This document shows, in pieces, positions 63,020-64,000 of a DNA stretch of 64,000 nucleotides. The stretch lies in NCBI GenBank assembly GCA_021229015.1, contig CM037778.1, positions 13,297,294-13,361,293 of the forward strand, written 5' to 3'. Below the pieces are notes generated by a model. It saw nothing but the letters and a program-made list of their open reading frames with translations, made no database searches and was not told where the DNA came from. Position 1 is the first letter of the stretch. Each line of letters starts with the position of its first letter. This stretch comes from Solen grandis. Lineage: Eukaryota; Mollusca; Bivalvia; Adapedonta; Solenidae. A program made the position numbers and the translations under genes.

Positions 63020-63900
63020 TTCTGCGCGCATGGTTACCAGAGTAGTATATTAATATTATGCAGAATTAATCATTTTTTGCATGATTTTTGCATCCACCTT
63101 GCATGAATGCCCAGTTTAAAGTCTGTGCAGCGAAAACGAAAATAAATCATCGTCAATTAATATTTAATTTACTGCACGCAAGGCATGTTTGTGGTATAGT
63201 TGTATGTCAATTTACCTTTGTGCGTGTTTTCATATAAATTTTATGTCATTTAGAAAATGATTTAGAAAAAAACAACGTAATAACCAAAGCAATACACATA
63301 TGTATGTTTGCAGCTATGTTGCTTTCAGTAGGTGTAGGAAATATCTGTTATGTTTGCCATAATCTAATCAATTTAACCTGTACTAAAATGAATTAAACTT
63401 ATCATTAAATTGAGATAAGAATGTAACCTTCATATTTTTCATGATTAAAAAAAGCAATTCATGTGTTCATCTAGTTATGCTTTTGAAAGGTTAATAATTT
63501 TCACAATTATTTAGAATAATATACACATGGACAGGTCAAATGCAATTTCAGGTAATAAGCAGTAAATCCTAAATTTCTAAGATTTGTATGACATATGATT
63601 AGTCTAGGTCATGGATTAATGATCTTTTTTTTTTCTATCTTATTATGGAACTAGTGTTTAAGTTGTCTTGTACTGTGTCTGTTTATTCACAGACGTGAAT
63701 GAAGATTATGTATCAAATATGCGTCACTATGGCAGCATGTCTGACCTTGCGTAAACATGGCGTGTCGTATCAGCTGTAGGATTGTTAGTTCTAGATTTAA
63801 CATAACATAAACCCCGAACGCAAGCGTCGACACCATGCAAATTAAGAAAAAAGAGGAATGTATGACGCATTTCTGATATGTATATCTTTTCGCACTTAAG
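63020..63900 (+). other. Intron 2 of the secreted-protein gene
   Basis: AT-rich, no other exon recognised. Confidence 0.45.
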
Positions 63901-64000
63901 AATTATGAAGAGAACAATGTCCGATCAAAGAGTGGCGGAAATTCAGGCCCTGATAGCCCTGAGTCGTGGCCGCAATATTCCAATTGGGCACGGAATGGTC
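63901..64000 (+). CDS. Unrecognised secreted-protein gene, exon 3 (second peptide module), cut by window end
   Basis: An acceptor at CACTTAAG (63899-63900) gives phase 2 entry: R-I-MKR-TMSDQRVAEIQALIAL, then SRGRNIPIGHGMV, to the window edge. A second AG at 63911-63912 also gives phase 2. About half of 22 aligned residues match exon 2 (D.R.AE..ALIAL.....IP), and Lys-Arg sits at the same place, so the two exons arose by duplication. It lacks the two Cys of exon 2. The 3' end is outside the window. Confidence 0.6.

Overview
The window is invertebrate animal DNA, most likely from a bivalve mollusc. It is AT-rich, its genes have short exons and repeat-filled introns, and it carries several interspersed repeat types familiar from bivalve genomes: tandem-core elements beginning TTAGCTCACCTGAG, tRNA-headed SINEs, and TTAA-flanked MITEs. 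The organism call is inference. The sequence itself shows only spliced eukaryotic genes and eukaryotic transposons.

Three genes are supported. (1) On the minus strand at the left edge is the 5' part of a secreted peptidoglycan recognition protein (PGRP). A short hydrophobic first exon (894-930) joins in phase to an exon (1-208) that carries the start of the amidase/PGRP fold and runs off the window. (2) On the plus strand, ten coding exons between 11556 and 25916 form a complete DEF8-type gene: an acidic/serine-rich N-terminus, a C1 zinc finger, and a Rubicon-homology zinc domain linked to Rab7/PLEKHM1 lysosome positioning. The total is 616 residues, but exon 7 has one extra base that breaks the frame. 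(3) On the plus strand at the right edge (62038 to the window end) is an unrecognised gene. It has a signal-peptide exon followed by two homologous exons of compatible phase 2, each with a Lys-Arg site near its start. It looks like a secreted (pro)peptide precursor and is the most novel coding signal here.

The rest is mostly mobile DNA. 2266-3133 is a deleted Tc1/mariner element. 4588-5493 is a probable gypsy-type LTR with its primer-binding site, itself hit by a retroposed fragment. 7189-7599 is a tRNA SINE with an 11-bp target duplication and a near-perfect foldback inside it. 8792-9960 is a truncated LINE lacking the reverse-transcriptase YxDD box. The DEF8 introns and 3' flank carry five copies of a ~240-bp piggyBac-like MITE, a 440-bp MITE with long inverted repeats, SINEs, and several tandem-core (pearl/Helentron-like) elements. 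Further tandem-core elements and SINEs fill 30785-37360. 38201-48880 is a large Helitron-like repeat complex: a ~2.1-kb segment recurs at 2.9-kb spacing right beside a 100-N assembly gap, and a third diverged copy follows. 48880-62000 is sparsely annotated AT-rich DNA with microsatellites, a 3-unit tandem repeat and two promoter-like motif clusters.

The three genes show no functional link to each other. The repeats account for nearly all other structure seen. Exon boundaries were read from GT/AG sites, phase continuity and recognised protein motifs. No search was run.
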